A stretch of DNA of 64,000 nt from Micromussa lordhowensis (taxonomy: Eukaryota > Cnidaria > Anthozoa > Scleractinia > Lobophylliidae), in NCBI GenBank assembly GCA_964020085.1, contig OZ026607.1, positions 17,328,122 through 17,392,121 on the forward strand. Reading direction: 5' to 3'. The position numbers and the translations under genes are program-made. Below the pieces are notes generated by a model. It saw only the letters and a list, made by a program, of their open reading frames with translations. It searched no databases and was not told where the DNA came from. Of this stretch, positions 26,301-35,889 are shown piece after piece (within the stretch, counting starts at the first letter, position 1; each line of letters opens with the position of its first letter).

Positions 26301-29300
26301 ATTTATTTTTTAAGGTAGCTCAAAACCGTTTCTTGCACTTTCCAAGACGTAGATTTTGATGGGCCATTATTACCACTCTTTGTCAGTTGATGCTACAATC
26401 ATACACTGTAGTATCAAAAAACTACCCAATCATTGGTGAACACGTTGTTATTATTTTTGTGTTTTGCGACACAATAGGTTACCATAGCAACAGTACGACA
26501 TGCTAAAAACACCCTTAACTTAAGCTTTAAGTACTTATATTTCAAAAACAGCACAGTGAATTTTTTTTTATATGATCAAATTTTGATAAGCAGGATAAGA
26601 TGGAACTTTTGGCGGAGTTTAAAAAAATTCTGTACATAGTGTTCAGAGCCACCTTAAATTTTCAAACCCCTGAGGCGTGTTCACTAATGATTGGACAGAC
26701 TGTGGTTATAATGACCCATCCAAATCTAAGTTTGGAAAGTGCTGGAAACTGTTCTGAGCCACCTTAAGCAAAAGATACAGGCCCCTCATCATAAATTGTT
26801 TATATCTTTTTTAACAAAATTGGCGGGGACCAGCTGAGAAGTGTTAGCACGTTTATTGTGAGGATAGGGGGAGATAGCAAACTAAGTAAGGAATGGGGTG
26901 AATACACTTCATTTTCTGTGGTTTAAAGTATGATCAGACAGTTCAGCGACTCGTTTACTTCACTAGCTACCATAACAAGGCACGTCTCCTTGTCTATCTT
27001 TAACGTGGTAATACAACAAAAGGGATGACCTTGTTTGTTTGTTTGTATTCAGATTATGGGAGGCAGGATGGAAGGGCCGTTATTATCAAAATAAATTTCA
27101 GCTGTCGGAGAACGACGAGGGATATGATGATTTTAGAAAGAAAGTGGTGAGACTCTGTAACACTGTGTTTTCAAAGTGTCTGCAAAATGTCCGTCAAGAA
27201 GAAGAAAGTAATTTTCCTATCCTTACTAAGATGAATTGTCTTATGTTTTTGTTGTAGGCCGATGCGTATGTTGAAGGACTTTGCTGGGTTTTGCTGTACT
27301 ATTATCAGGTGCGTCAATTTGTTCCAAGCCCTCAGATCACCCAGGGCCGGCAGTTGCCTAACGAACTTGGGCTCTCATATCTATCAGTCACTTATTTACT
27401 CGCAAGTCTGCAAAGCAAATACACTGACTCTAGCGCATGTCTTTTGTACAATAGTGACAGGCAGCTTCGGTCTTCCTTCGCAATGTCGAGAGAAAAACTT
27501 TCTTTTGTCACAAGTCGTTCTTATCAACACTGGAGGAGGGAGAACAGATAACGCCTGAAACTGCAGTCACCAGGCGTCGCTCTTCAGGGAGCTGCTATAT
27601 CTTTCTCTTCAGTTTACGTTTATAAATGTTTTGAACCCAAGAGTATAAGTATTCTTCTTCAGAATCAAGTGCGTTTGTGTAGTCTTCATTTCTTCTCTTG
27701 TCAGGGCTGTCCATCTTGGAAGTGGTTTTACCCATACCATTACGCACCCTTCGCCTCGGATTTTCGGGAGCTCGCTTCGCTTCCGAACTCGTTTGAACGT
27801 GGAACGCAACCGGTAAGGAGAAAGTAGAGTATTTTTGTGTACATTCAGTCCAGCAACCTGAGTAGTTTTCTGTTTTTTTTTTTCTTCTTTTCGGCGCGTT
27901 CCGGCTCAACGTTTCGTGCGCGCGTGTTGCGTTGTGTGGTGTTGTCACCAGCCTTTTATTTGAAGACTGTGAATTGGAGATTTCTTTCAGCTGATAATTG
28001 ACGAGGGGTGATGCTCTGTGTCGACAAGCCAAGTCAGTAGACACCGATAGCGAAATGTGACACTGCTTTTAGCAAAACAGTTCTGTTTAACACTTTGGCG
28101 GCCATAATGCTCGAAGAACTGAGTACACTTTCTGAAAACCATCTCTCGACCAATAGCCTCTTGGTCATACTGAATTCCAATAAAATCGTGCATTTTTAAA
28201 AAAAATGGTTCCTTCTGTAATGTACTTTTTTACTACCGCGTTTAGCTTAACATAGAGGCTCCTTTCTAGAACTTAACAGTTTTTCGTTGTGTTCACTACA
28301 GTTCAAACCACTCGAGCAGCTAATGGGGGTATTCCCAGCGGCAAGTGGAATGTTCCTCCCGCCAACCTGGAGAATTCTCATGTCCAATCCGGTAGGTTTT
28401 GTGCCTGGTCTTTTCGTTTGATTCTTATCACATCCTCTTCTTTTAAATTGAGGATTTTTATTTTCTACTTTCTTGGCAGGATTCGCCGATAATTGATTTC
28501 TACCCGCTGGATTTTGAAATTGATCTTAATGGGAAAAAATACGCTTGGCAAGGTAAGGTTATTAGTGATAAAATTTTAGAGAAATTATAATTACGTTAAT
28601 TGCAGGAAATAGATGTAAATATATACTTAGCTATGCTAACGGTGTGCCCCATAGACTTGATAAGCAGAGTCTTCAGGATGCACCACTTAGTTTACAGGTT
28701 CGCCCGGCAAGAAAATATAATAACAAAGTAAAAATGTACATTTAGGAATAAAATAGTCGGACGTTTCAATTTGGGAAAGAACAAAATGTCGAGTAATGTC
28801 AATGTCTCTAGACAGAGAAACATCTTGGCGTTTTATAAGAAGTTTTTTTTTCTGACATCAAGAGTTGAACGTGTCTTGGAACATCAGTAAAACACCTGAA
28901 GTGAGCTTTGTGCCTGGACTTAATATGTTTATTAATATGATCTTCCCTTCCTAGTGATTTTAAGAGCTGCGGAGAGTGAGATCATTGCGGTCAATTCGTC
29001 TGCAATGAATGATTGAACGAGCGAACGAGAATGAACGAACGAATAGTGGCAAATCTTTATTCTGTGTCTTTTTATTTTTTGACCTGATTGCCTCTCTTTG
29101 ATGGTTTGCTGTAACTGTAAAGGATTGTCATCCAGAATATAATTATCTGTTTAGGTCGTGTGATTGGTTTACCCAATTGTTTAGTAAATTTCAATTGTCC
29201 TCTCAGGCGTGGCTTTGTTGCCCTTTGTTGACGAGAAGAGGCTGTTAAGTGCACTTAGTCAGGTGTATCCAGATCTTACGGAATTAGAAAGTAAGTTTAT

Positions 29301-32300
29301 TGTAGTAGATCAAAGTTTGTTGAAGTAAATCTTAAGCGCTGGTTGTATACGCGGACGCATACTCTTCGTTTGTTTTCCCGCCATGAATGCGCCACTTAAG
29401 AAACTTCTGGGAGACTGAGTACCAAGCTTTTAGTGCTAGGATTGCTGGGATCGTTTGAACTGTAACCAGATTTCAGAGCGCAAAAGTGTAATAAGCATGC
29501 GCGAGTTTTTGGCCGCGCGCCAGGCTCCAAGTTTGAAAAAAAAAACCCGGAAATTTTGTCACTCTAAGCATGTTGCATCCAAGCACACCACTGAATAGAA
29601 GCAAGGGAACCTCTCAGTAGGCAGGGGAGCCTTGTTTTCTTAACAGTGAAATGCCGAAAAAATTCACGCTTGCCCAAGTATAAATAAATCAACCAAGCGA
29701 TATCCTCGCGTACCTTTTTACAGTCCTTCGCTCTTTTCACTATTGCAACGACATCGCAGCTTGCATTATTTCCTGAGCCCGCACGTAGGGCTAGGGATGT
29801 GTAGGTAACTGCGCACTAGGTTTTTCCGCTTTGAATAACCAGATTGGTAAATGTTGTCAAGGGAACCGTCGACCATTCGTAGCGCGAGTTGATTACAGTG
29901 CAACTAGTTTTGCTTTTATGTCGTTAAGTTAAAAGTCCTTTACATCATACACTTAAGTTCTGTAATTGTAATGGAGTTTTGCTTTTTGTTTTACTCGTTT
30001 TAGTGAAAAGAAACAGCCGAGGTAAGGACCGCCTGTTTCTTCGTCAAGGAAATCCAATCTTCGACTTCTTTGTTGGTTTATACGAAGGAGGTGGCATCAA
30101 ACAGGTAAAACCTGTTTCTTTCTATTTTACCGAACCGGCGTGACGTCAGAAATTGTGCTTTTCAACACTCTTACGCATTACTTGAGTGTCACAAGTTGGT
30201 CGTCCCTAATCCATCTCAATCTTCGGCAATTTTAAACCATCCTTGTGTCTTTTTGGTTTATTCTTTCGTCTTCAGTGTTTTTCTAGGTTAGTTATCCAAT
30301 ATTTAGAGGTTCGCTTTGATTTGAAGGTAATTTTGTACATCGCAAAGATAACCTAATCATTCGGGGGAACGAGTATTGTTTTGGAGAATTTTCGTTGAGG
30401 TACTAATAACGTCCCCAGTGGCATTCCCGATTGTTATTATCCAATCACAGAAAAGCGTGAGCACTCGAGATTATTCCGAAATACTCCGAGAGTAGCTACA
30501 CCACCATGGCCTAGGCGTCTTTCAGACGAATATTACGATTTCAGTCCGGAATTTCCCATCAACTGGTACATGTTCAGCCGAAAGTAATTTTGGCATGGCC
30601 CGTGCAAGATTGACCCTGTTATCGTATTTATAAGGAGACATAAGTAAATGTTGAAGTAAATGTTGTTAGCTATTAGTACTGAGTTATAGTGGACTGGCGA
30701 GCTAGGTAATACGTTACTTTCTAAACATTTTGAACGATTTTTATTTCGGACGAAAAGTGTCCGAAAACAAAACCGTTCGAAATTTTAAAGCGTCCGATAT
30801 ATTTACAGTACAGTATAAGAGTTTTAAATAGCTCTAAAGCCGTTAGTTTCCTTTATGGAACGAACTCTGGTTGAGTCAACGCCTTGATAGAATTTGAGTT
30901 ATTTTTTCGTCGGTGTATCTGTAAAACCTTGAAGGTGCATTAAAACTATCATTTTCAAAGATGTTATTTCAATGTTAAACGTGTTTTGTTGGCGTAAATT
31001 TACTTTAGCTATGTTTCAGCAAGTGTCCGAAATTTGACCGAATTGAGATTAAAAAGTGTCCGAAGATTAAACGTCCGAAATTTTAATGCGCAAAATTTTT
31101 TTGCAAGTATTGTACACTGGGTTCGTTTGTGAGATAACTTGTGGTTGTTCTGTTTGTAGGCGGTAGATATCGTAGCAGACCTGAGTGGTGGAATGTCAGG
31201 GAAAGTGGAACCAGACGATGTGCCTATATTACCACACAAGTAAGAAAGAACGATACGTAAACAAGATATCACTCCATTCTGCTCCGCATTGGCAGGAATT
31301 TGCCACGTGACCAATTTTGACCAATGGCAGGACATACTGTGCTAGGTCGATTCCCGGCTTGAATTTTTTCCCGCCAAAAGTACCTTCTGGCAAAACAGCG
31401 AAATGTCGGTTTTTCGTTGATTCTCTTCAGTTTTCCTTTAAAGTATTGAATAAATCCCTAGCAACGTAGAAACGTGGCATTGTAGCGTTCATACAAAGGT
31501 GGCGGGTTGTCTATTGGGAAGACATCTCTCTAGAAAACGTTAATACCAAGCCATGCCACGATAACAAATGTTTAGTCGTAGTCAAATCAATTAATAATGA
31601 CTCCCCTGTTAGAGAAAAGATGGCGGTTGAAGATTTCACCACAATACCATCTGAATCTTACACAGCACATTAAGTACAAGGAAAGTTACACGTTTGAAGT
31701 ATTGTCCCTGTGTAAACGACGTAGTGTATGTTAGGTTTGGAGGTTTTGGAACTTTTCTGTTCGTTTTTATGAACGTTGTTAAAGATTTCGTTCGCTAAGA
31801 ATTATGGGTAAATGAACCAGTCGCCATCTTTTTTCCTACAGGGGATCACTCTGGCAATTAAGTTCACCACAATTTTTCCCACAGTTTTTTAATTTTTCCC
31901 AATGTTTGTTCTTTTTTGTTGCCATATTTGTTCTTCTCTGTTTGTTTGTTTGTTTGTGTGCCTTACCTCTGGTGTTTTTGGTTTGCTGTTTGACTCGCAA
32001 CAACAACTTTTTTTTAAATTTTAGAACCGTTCCTTCTCCAATACCTCAACTTAAAGACTTGAGAGACAACAGAACCATCAGGTAGGAGCTAGTCTCCAGA
32101 ACTTACATAAAAATCTCCTGATTTCTAATATATCTTTTTCCTTTTATTTAAGATGAGATTTTTTTTCGTTGCTTCATGGAGCAGAGGGAGGGGTTCGGAG
32201 ATACTGAGGGCGGGGGTGGGGAGGGATTTCCTTGAATACAGCTGTCTATCCCCTTCCTTAATTTTGAAAGGAGTTCTAGAGACAGGAGACAGGGGATGTT

Positions 32301-35300
32301 GGAACTGGGGGGGGGGGGGGGCTCGCTCAAGGGAAATCCCAGACTGAGCACCCCCTTTAGTTCCCGCATCTCCTTCTCCCATCCCTCCCTCTCTCCCTCG
32401 AACTTATGGCATGGACCCCCGTAAAATTAATTAAATTCATGGAGACAGTTTCCTTGATACTACAACCATAATCTTTTTATAAAATTACTGCGAACATAAC
32501 TAACTTAATTACGTTGTTATCACTGTAATTCTGAACATGTAAGGTTTATTGAGTCAAATTTTATCAAATTGAATCGTTGTTTTTGATTGCTTATGTCAGT
32601 GCTGTTCGTTATTTCAGTGTGCTGTTTACGGATCCTGTTTACGAAGACGATTTTATTTATAAAGCGGACATTTTACCCAAGGCACAGTAAGTGACACGAT
32701 AATCAAAACGATGATGATACAAACATACTCTACAAACTTTCTTCTAAACCGCAACGGTTCGTAAATATTCCTTGTTTATTATAAATTTGAAAACGGTGTT
32801 TTCACTCTAAAAGCGCATCAGATGTTTTCCGTCCATTCTATGCCGGAGAAATCACATGCAGGGAAATCACATGATTTTCGTGACGACATCGTTTTCGAAA
32901 CGCTCCGTTTTCAAAATGTTTTCCGTCTACAGTAAATCGCAAAGCCCGGGTTTTCAAATTCCTCCGGTTTAAAAAGCGTGTTCGAAAAGCTCCGTTTTCG
33001 TGAGGGATTTCTGTGGACGGAAGGCCTCGGCCTAGAATAATGCTGCGTTTTCAAACTTCTCCTGCGTAATGTGGACCGGGCTTCAGGTTTTCCAACGTAT
33101 TGCTATCCATTCATTCATGCAATCACTCTATGGTAAGATCGCGTCGTTTGAAACAGTTTGCACCGTGTGGCCAGGCCTGTATAGCTATTCGAATCGGTTC
33201 GAACCCGAACAGAAATTCCAGTGAGGTAACCCTCTTGTTTGTTGTTGTTCATTCTCAGGCCACCTGACCGTGTTCTGAAGCCGGAGGGCTATGACCGGAA
33301 CACCCCCTACAGACCTGTGATTGGCATGAACGCCAACAGGACTTCATTCGCTCAGCTGGACTCTGCTGGAAGACGAATGCTCAAGTAAGTCATCTTGCAA
33401 CTTAAATGAGCTCAGTCATGGAATTTTGAGTTATTTTTGCGACTTACAAATTACATTTGAATTGAAGGAAACCTGAAAATAGTGTTAAACTAAGATAGAA
33501 AAACACTAAAGAAACAGTAATAAACCATAAATGAACAAGGATGGTTAAGGATGGAGAAGACACGGATTACAAACGACGAACTTGAAAAATTTAGGCTAAA
33601 CTTTTCAAGATGCGCAAACCGAGACGCAGCTCCTTTAACAGGCAGGTCAAGTCCTGCTCACGATAAAATTCGAAACATTTCAGCTGAGTGGGGGAAACGA
33701 ACGTTCAAAGAAAAAGGCGAGCACGAAAAAAGGCCATACTTGTTATCTCTTTCCCTTCTCGTTTGTGCGTTTTTTCTTTCCTAACTAACGTGCCTTGAAA
33801 TGAGCGAACGAACTACGAGATGTTAGACGAACGACCCACCAAAGAGCGACAAAACGAACGCGCGAACTATTAAACGACCGAAATGTTAACCGAAAGGCAC
33901 GAAGGATTTGAATCTGAATGAACGAACGACCGAACGACCGAACGACCGAACGACCGAACGACCGAACGACCGAACGACCGAACGACCTGACGACCGAACG
34001 ACCGAACGACCTGACGACCGAACGATCTGACGACCGAACGATCTGACGACCGAACGATCTGACGACCGAACGACCTGACGACCGAGCGACCGAACGACCG
34101 AACGACCGAACGACCGAACGACCGAACGACCGAACGACCGAACGACCGAACGACCGAACGACCGAACGACCGAACGACCGAACGACCGAACGACCGAACG
34201 ACCGAACGACCGAACGAACGAACGACCGAACGACCGAACGACCGAACGACCGAACGACCTGACGACCGAACGACCTGACGCGACCGAGCGATCTGACGAC
34301 CGAACGACCTGACGACCGAGCGACCGACCGACCGAACGACCGACCGACCGACCGACCGACCGAACGACCGAACGACCGAACGACCGAACGACCGAACGAC
34401 CGAACGACCGAACGACCGAACGACCGAACGACCGAACGACCGAACGACCTGACGACCGAACGACCTGACGACCTGACGACCGAACGAACTAAGCTGACGT
34501 TGTCGGTGATCAGTCTTAAGTTTCGACCACAAGGCAAATTGTTTCACGTGTGATTGTTTTCTTTCAGTTTTCACAGAGGTGACGTTTTTCGTCCTTCTAC
34601 GCCAGGAAGCTACGCTCCTCCCCTTCGGTCGCACTCAGGTCCCCCGCAGAATTACGCCAGGCAAGGTTACCCTCCTCAACAAAGATCCAATCCCAACACT
34701 CCTCTATCGTCACGTGATTATAATGATCCGAGACGGAACAGCTATGATAGGAACCAGGGTCAACGCTACAATTCTGGTGGTTACCAACGCAACCAACCCA
34801 CCGCGTGGTCGCATACGATGCCTTCCTACCGGGGACCGGGCTCGAGTCAGTCCCAGTTCCCCCGTAATAATTATTCGAACTCATCACGTGACCCACGACA
34901 ACAGCAGAACAATTGGCAGCAAGATCGGGTGCGTACACTGTTATAGACTTCATTTAGTTTGTCTGTGTTGGAGTGGAATTCCATCCGGGGGAGAGGCAAT
35001 ACTCCTGGTCCTCCTACTCCTTTTATTATTCTATCCGGGGGGAGGCAATACTCCTGGTCGCTCTTAGCCTGCGAGCAAGCTATGTTGGAGCAAGGGTGTG
35101 CTACCCCACGAGGTGCCATGAGACGTTGCCCGCAGTGCAAGCTAAGTCGCTTTATGCTACCAAAAAAATGTTCAGCAGCGTCTGTCTTGCTTGAAAACAA
35201 GACGTCCTCATTTGTTAGTGGATACATTATTCTCCAATCCAGCCAAACGGATGTTATTTTATTTATTGTTATTTTTTGTTTGTTTCAGTATGATCGTCGT

Positions 35301-35342
35301 CATTCTTATCCGCCTCCTAATAACCGTTACAGACCTTACTAA
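6856..35342 (+). CDS. XRN2: 5'-3' exoribonuclease 2, complete (36 exons, 981 aa)
   Basis: Nuclear 5'-3' exoribonuclease that degrades uncapped RNA, drives torpedo termination of RNA polymerase II and trims pre-rRNA. The start [19 protein letters not shown] is the family N-terminus. Catalytic aspartates fall in GADADLIMLG (D234, D236) and [10 protein letters not shown] (D345); acidic [11 protein letters not shown] is at 202-212. A CCHC zinc knuckle is at 264-277 and [13 protein letters not shown]-like, near 515-525. The C-terminus is rich in Arg, Asn, Gln, Ser and Tyr. Exons: 6856-6930, 9968-10095, 12068-12124, 12311-12365, 12983-13044, 13169-13218, 14713-14774, 15216-15305, 16427-16499, 18792-18842, 18995-19012, 19725-19814, 20686-20735, 21226-21297, 21446-21499, 21986-22065, 22562-22619, 23171-23228, 24309-24358, 24957-25019, 25113-25268, 25743-25799, 25891-25979, 27053-27146, 27258-27308, 27705-27812, 28302-28391, 28480-28552, 29207-29290, 30004-30104, 31160-31239, 32025-32081, 32618-32686, 33259-33384, 34568-34928, 35289-35342. 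Phase is consistent at every junction. Confidence 0.97.
7061..7961. other. XRN2 intron 1, left part
   Basis: Intronic sequence with several TACATGTA palindromes (for example near 7376-7390, 7507-7522 and 7540-7552). A 125-residue minus frame at 7061-7438 has no recognisable domain and I do not call it a gene. Confidence 0.5.
7962..9353. mobile_element. Long-TIR / fold-back element in XRN2 intron 1
   Basis: Arms at 7962-8127 and 9176-9353 are inverse copies of about 170 bp, beginning GAAGGGCTTCCTG and ending CAGGAAGCCCTTC. The roughly 1.05-kb core holds short minus-strand open frames (8319-8555 and 8637-8822) without a recognised transposase, so the core may be captured sequence. Target duplication was not resolved. 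Confidence 0.75.
8166..8215. repeat. GC-rich hairpin, 17-bp perfect stem
   Basis: AAAGCCGCGAGCCGTAT at 8166-8182 pairs exactly with 8199-8215 across a 16-base loop. It lies in the core of the long-TIR element, beside the left arm, and is much more GC-rich than its surroundings. Confidence 0.85.
10269..10763. mobile_element. Tc1/mariner-like MITE with GTCTCG arrays
   Basis: Ends CAGTACTGCTCAAAGGTAAG and its inverse (CTTACCTTTGAGCGGTACTG) are flanked by TA on both sides, which fits Tc1/mariner insertion. Inside each end lie clustered GTCTCG / CGAGAC repeats in both orientations. Three imperfect tandem units of about 60 bp containing GTTCACAAGTTTGAATAAAA fill the middle. No transposase is encoded. 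It lies in XRN2 intron 2. Confidence 0.85.
10785..11090 (-). mobile_element. tRNA-derived SINE, minus strand
   Basis: Read on the minus strand from 11090, the head is tRNA-like, with A-box TTAGCTCAGTAGGTAGAG and B-box GGGTTCAAACCCC. Non-tRNA body sequence follows, including GGACGTAAAAGAACCC. The acceptor stem does not pair, so it is not a functional tRNA gene. The far end is approximate. Confidence 0.75.
11097..11425 (+). repeat. Dispersed repeat D copy, broken by (ATT)n
   Basis: Sequence TATGGTTTATTATTATCTCT and the following ~100 bases match copies at 30245-30352, 33425-33640 (inverse) and 40556-40770. The family end, AACTCAAAATACCGTG, appears only after an ATT microsatellite (about 11273-11340) and an AATT tract. 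Confidence 0.65.
12428..12956. mobile_element. Pogo/Tigger-like MITE in XRN2 intron 4
   Basis: Ends CAGTGGAACCCCGCTGTAAT and GCGGGGTTCCACTG are inverted repeats flanked by TA. CCCCGCTATAACGAA recurs at least seven times in both orientations as iterons. It makes up most of the 617-bp intron and ends 26 bases before exon 5, leaving the pyrimidine tract and AG intact. No transposase is encoded. Confidence 0.88.
13900..14672. mobile_element. TATATGTTATGGTT-type MITE in XRN2 intron 6
   Basis: TATATGTTATGGTT at 13900-13913 is the exact inverse of the right end at 14659-14672. The arms are rich in AAACCAGTTT / AAACTGGTTT motifs. The interior includes a tRNA-like segment (14343-14420). Confidence 0.78.
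14343..14420 (+). mobile_element. tRNA-like SINE head
   Basis: TGGTCAAGTGGTAATGACAG resembles an A-box arm, and GCGGTTCAAATCCCGG 45 bases later resembles a B-box with T-arm. The acceptor stem is not closed, so it is a SINE head or tRNA pseudogene inside the element at 13900-14672. Confidence 0.5.
14886..15045. mobile_element. Palindromic MITE in XRN2 intron 7
   Basis: Arms TTATTGACCAAGT...GATGGCTGGATATTGGCC and GGCCAATATCCAGCCATCTC...TTGGTCAATAA are inverted repeats around a loop of about 65 bases. Confidence 0.7.
15672..15745. mobile_element. Small palindromic MITE remnant
   Basis: CAGTCAAACCTGTATTAAGC is followed after about 25 bases by GGCTTAATACAGGTT, its approximate inverse. The remnant looks like two closely spaced ends of a deleted element. 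Confidence 0.55.
15782..16184. mobile_element. TTACTGTAAATCAT-type MITE in XRN2 intron 8
   Basis: The left end TTACTGTAAATCATTGGATT and right end AATTTGATGATTTACGGT are inverse-related. Repeated GGGCGCTTATTT-like words recur inward from both ends. Related words at 23350-24035 suggest another copy in XRN2 introns 18-19. Confidence 0.65.
17011..17037. repeat. Short near-perfect hairpin
   Basis: GTCGGCACATCTT pairs with AAGATGTGCTGAC around a single G, with one G-T mismatch. It lies in XRN2 intron 9. The rest of that intron (16500-18791) shows no recognised gene; a 122-residue minus frame at 17327-17695 has no known domain. Confidence 0.6.
18995..19012 (+). CDS. XRN2: XRN2 exon 11, 18-nt microexon with catalytic Asp
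   Basis: This exon is flanked by TTTCAG and GTAAGT and encodes the end of A235 through L240, with D236 in ADLIML. D236 corresponds to the second aspartate of the XRN active-site DAD motif. Its length is a multiple of three, so skipping would keep the frame but remove the aspartate. It is part of the gene at 6856-35342. Confidence 0.92.
19890..20390. repeat. Two tandem copies of dispersed repeat C
   Basis: Two related units (about 19905-20135 and 20205-20385) share ATATCCAAACACTG, TCTTCTCAATC and ATGCTAATTAAGA. An inverse copy occurs in a PPP4R4 intron at 61738-61965. They lie in XRN2 intron 12. Confidence 0.7.
20918..21186. mobile_element. ATAGACC palindromic MITE, copy in intron 13
   Basis: Ends AATAGACCAATTTC and GAAATTGGCCTATT are inverted repeats. 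Inner arms GGGAATAAAACAAAAGAAAT and its inverse also pair, and an (AAT)n tract at 21059-21090 interrupts the right arm. Same family as 26011-26176. Confidence 0.78.
22798..22933. mobile_element. Palindromic MITE in XRN2 intron 17
   Basis: Arms TTACACGGTGACGAG...GGCAAGAACAATATCTCAC and GTGAGATATTGTCCTTGCC...CGAGTCAACGTGTAA are inverse copies of about 58 bp around a 19-base loop. The flanking ATTATATGGAGAGT near 22943 and CTCCCTCCATATAGTAAA near 23123 hint at a second adjoining element. Confidence 0.75.
23340..24030. mobile_element. Probable degraded transposon in XRN2 intron 18
   Basis: Words such as GAATAAGCACCC (near 23383) and AATAAGCGCCCAGGG (near 24021) resemble the ends of the element at 15782-16184. 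A stop-free plus-strand stretch at about 23476-23630 is acidic ([20 protein letters not shown]) and could be a transposase remnant. Its family cannot be named. Confidence 0.4.
26011..26176. mobile_element. ATAGACC palindromic MITE, intact 166-bp copy
   Basis: ATAGACCAATTTCGATATAT and its inverse form arms of about 70 bp, with CAATAGACCTCAGTACGAGG near the centre. It lies in XRN2 intron 23. AT-rich TTAATTAA repeats follow at 26212-26310. Confidence 0.85.
26310..26767. mobile_element. TTAAGGTGGCTC-type MITE, complete copy (458 bp)
   Basis: Bounded by TTAAGGTAGCTC and GAGCCACCTTAA, with inverse subterminal motifs (GTTTCTTGCACTTTCCA and TGGAAAGTGCTGGAAAC). It matches the interrupted copy at 5059-5617. 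TTAA at both ends again suggests a TTAA-targeting transposase. Confidence 0.8.
30245..30352 (+). repeat. Dispersed repeat D fragment
   Basis: TTTTTGGTTTATTCTTTCGTC through GATTTGAAGGTAATTTTGTA matches the repeat at 40660-40750 with divergence. It lies in XRN2 intron 30. Confidence 0.5.
30735..31095 (+). repeat. Dispersed repeat E (GTCCGAAA-rich)
   Basis: Shares an ordered set of words (GTCCGAAA, ACAGTACAG, TAAATTTACTTTAG, AAAAAGTGTCCGAA, ACGTCCGAAA) with 45415-45815, where GTCCAAAA replaces many GTCCGAAA. That change fits CpG decay. It lies in XRN2 intron 30. Confidence 0.65.
33425..33640 (-). repeat. Dispersed repeat D, inverted copy
   Basis: The reverse complement carries GTTTATTACTGTTTC and TTTCTATCTTAGTTTAACAC and matches 40556-40770, including the AAAAGTTTAGCCTAAAT part. 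The 77-residue plus frame here is repeat-derived, not a gene. Confidence 0.65.
33919..34494. repeat. 8-bp satellite (CGAACGAC)n in XRN2 intron 34
   Basis: About 70 copies of an 8-bp unit, ACCGAACG / CGAACGAC, with interspersed CTGACGAC and GACCGACC variants. It ends about 75 bp before exon 35. The 250-residue Arg/Ser/Val/Phe frames on the minus strand arise from the 8-bp unit cycling through frames and are not proteins. Confidence 0.96.
34997..35062 (+). repeat. Short direct duplication in last XRN2 intron
   Basis: GAGGCAATACTCCTGGTC occurs twice about 50 bases apart, each after ATCCGGGG. It looks like a fragment of a small mobile element. Confidence 0.5.
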
Positions 35343-35885
35343 GATGACGTCATCATTATCATCCAACCAATCAGCAGTTTCAACACTTTCAAATTCCTGG
35401 GTGAAAAGGAATGGTCTGATTTTTGCAGGAATGTTTCGCATGACGCTGTTTTGTTATGCCGTGAAGTTATCACTGCGGAATCAAACTATGGAATGGCTGG
35501 ATTCCATTATCGTGACAACGTGTCTTACTTATAAACTGTTCAATCGTTATTGCTTCGAATTAGACCGGTGTCATGGTCGCGGCTTGTTTAGAAATGGCTT
35601 TTCACAAGTTTGAAATAATGACGATGTTCCTAACTCTTTTGTTTTCTTCGAAAAAGAAAGATTTGCTGTTACTTTCTAGGACGAAACTTCAAGATTTAAC
35701 TGACAAATGTTTTATGTAAGAGATTATTTCTCATTTAGTTTCTCAGTTTCTCTTTGGTTTAGCATATTTGAGCGTGGGTTATTAGTTTGCTTTTGTTGAT
35801 GGATGTTTGGCCGTTTTTTATGGATCAAAAATCGTCAGCGAAGTCGTTTACAAATGGGAATAAAAGTCACTGTAAATAATTCCAC
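35343..35885 (+). other. XRN2: XRN2 3' untranslated region (inferred)
   Basis: Begins after the TAA stop at 35340-35342. AATAAA at 35859-35864 is the first good poly(A) signal, so the transcript probably ends near 35875-35890. The open frames in this stretch lack domains. Confidence 0.6.
35859..35864 (+). terminator. XRN2: Probable XRN2 poly(A) signal
   Basis: AATAAA, 517 bases after the stop codon, followed by a T-rich stretch. Confidence 0.6.
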
Positions 35886-35889
35886 TTTT

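Noticed and set aside
27595..28044. 149-residue minus-strand gene
   Set aside because: It is the shadow of XRN2 exon 26 on the opposite strand plus intron.
33785..34634. Minus-strand frames of 250 and 254 residues rich in Arg, Ser, Val, Phe
   Set aside because: They are translations of the (CGAACGAC)n satellite in an XRN2 intron.
34579..35227. Alternative frames over XRN2 exons 35-36
   Set aside because: Low-complexity shadows of the true frame, which ends NNRYRPY and stop.
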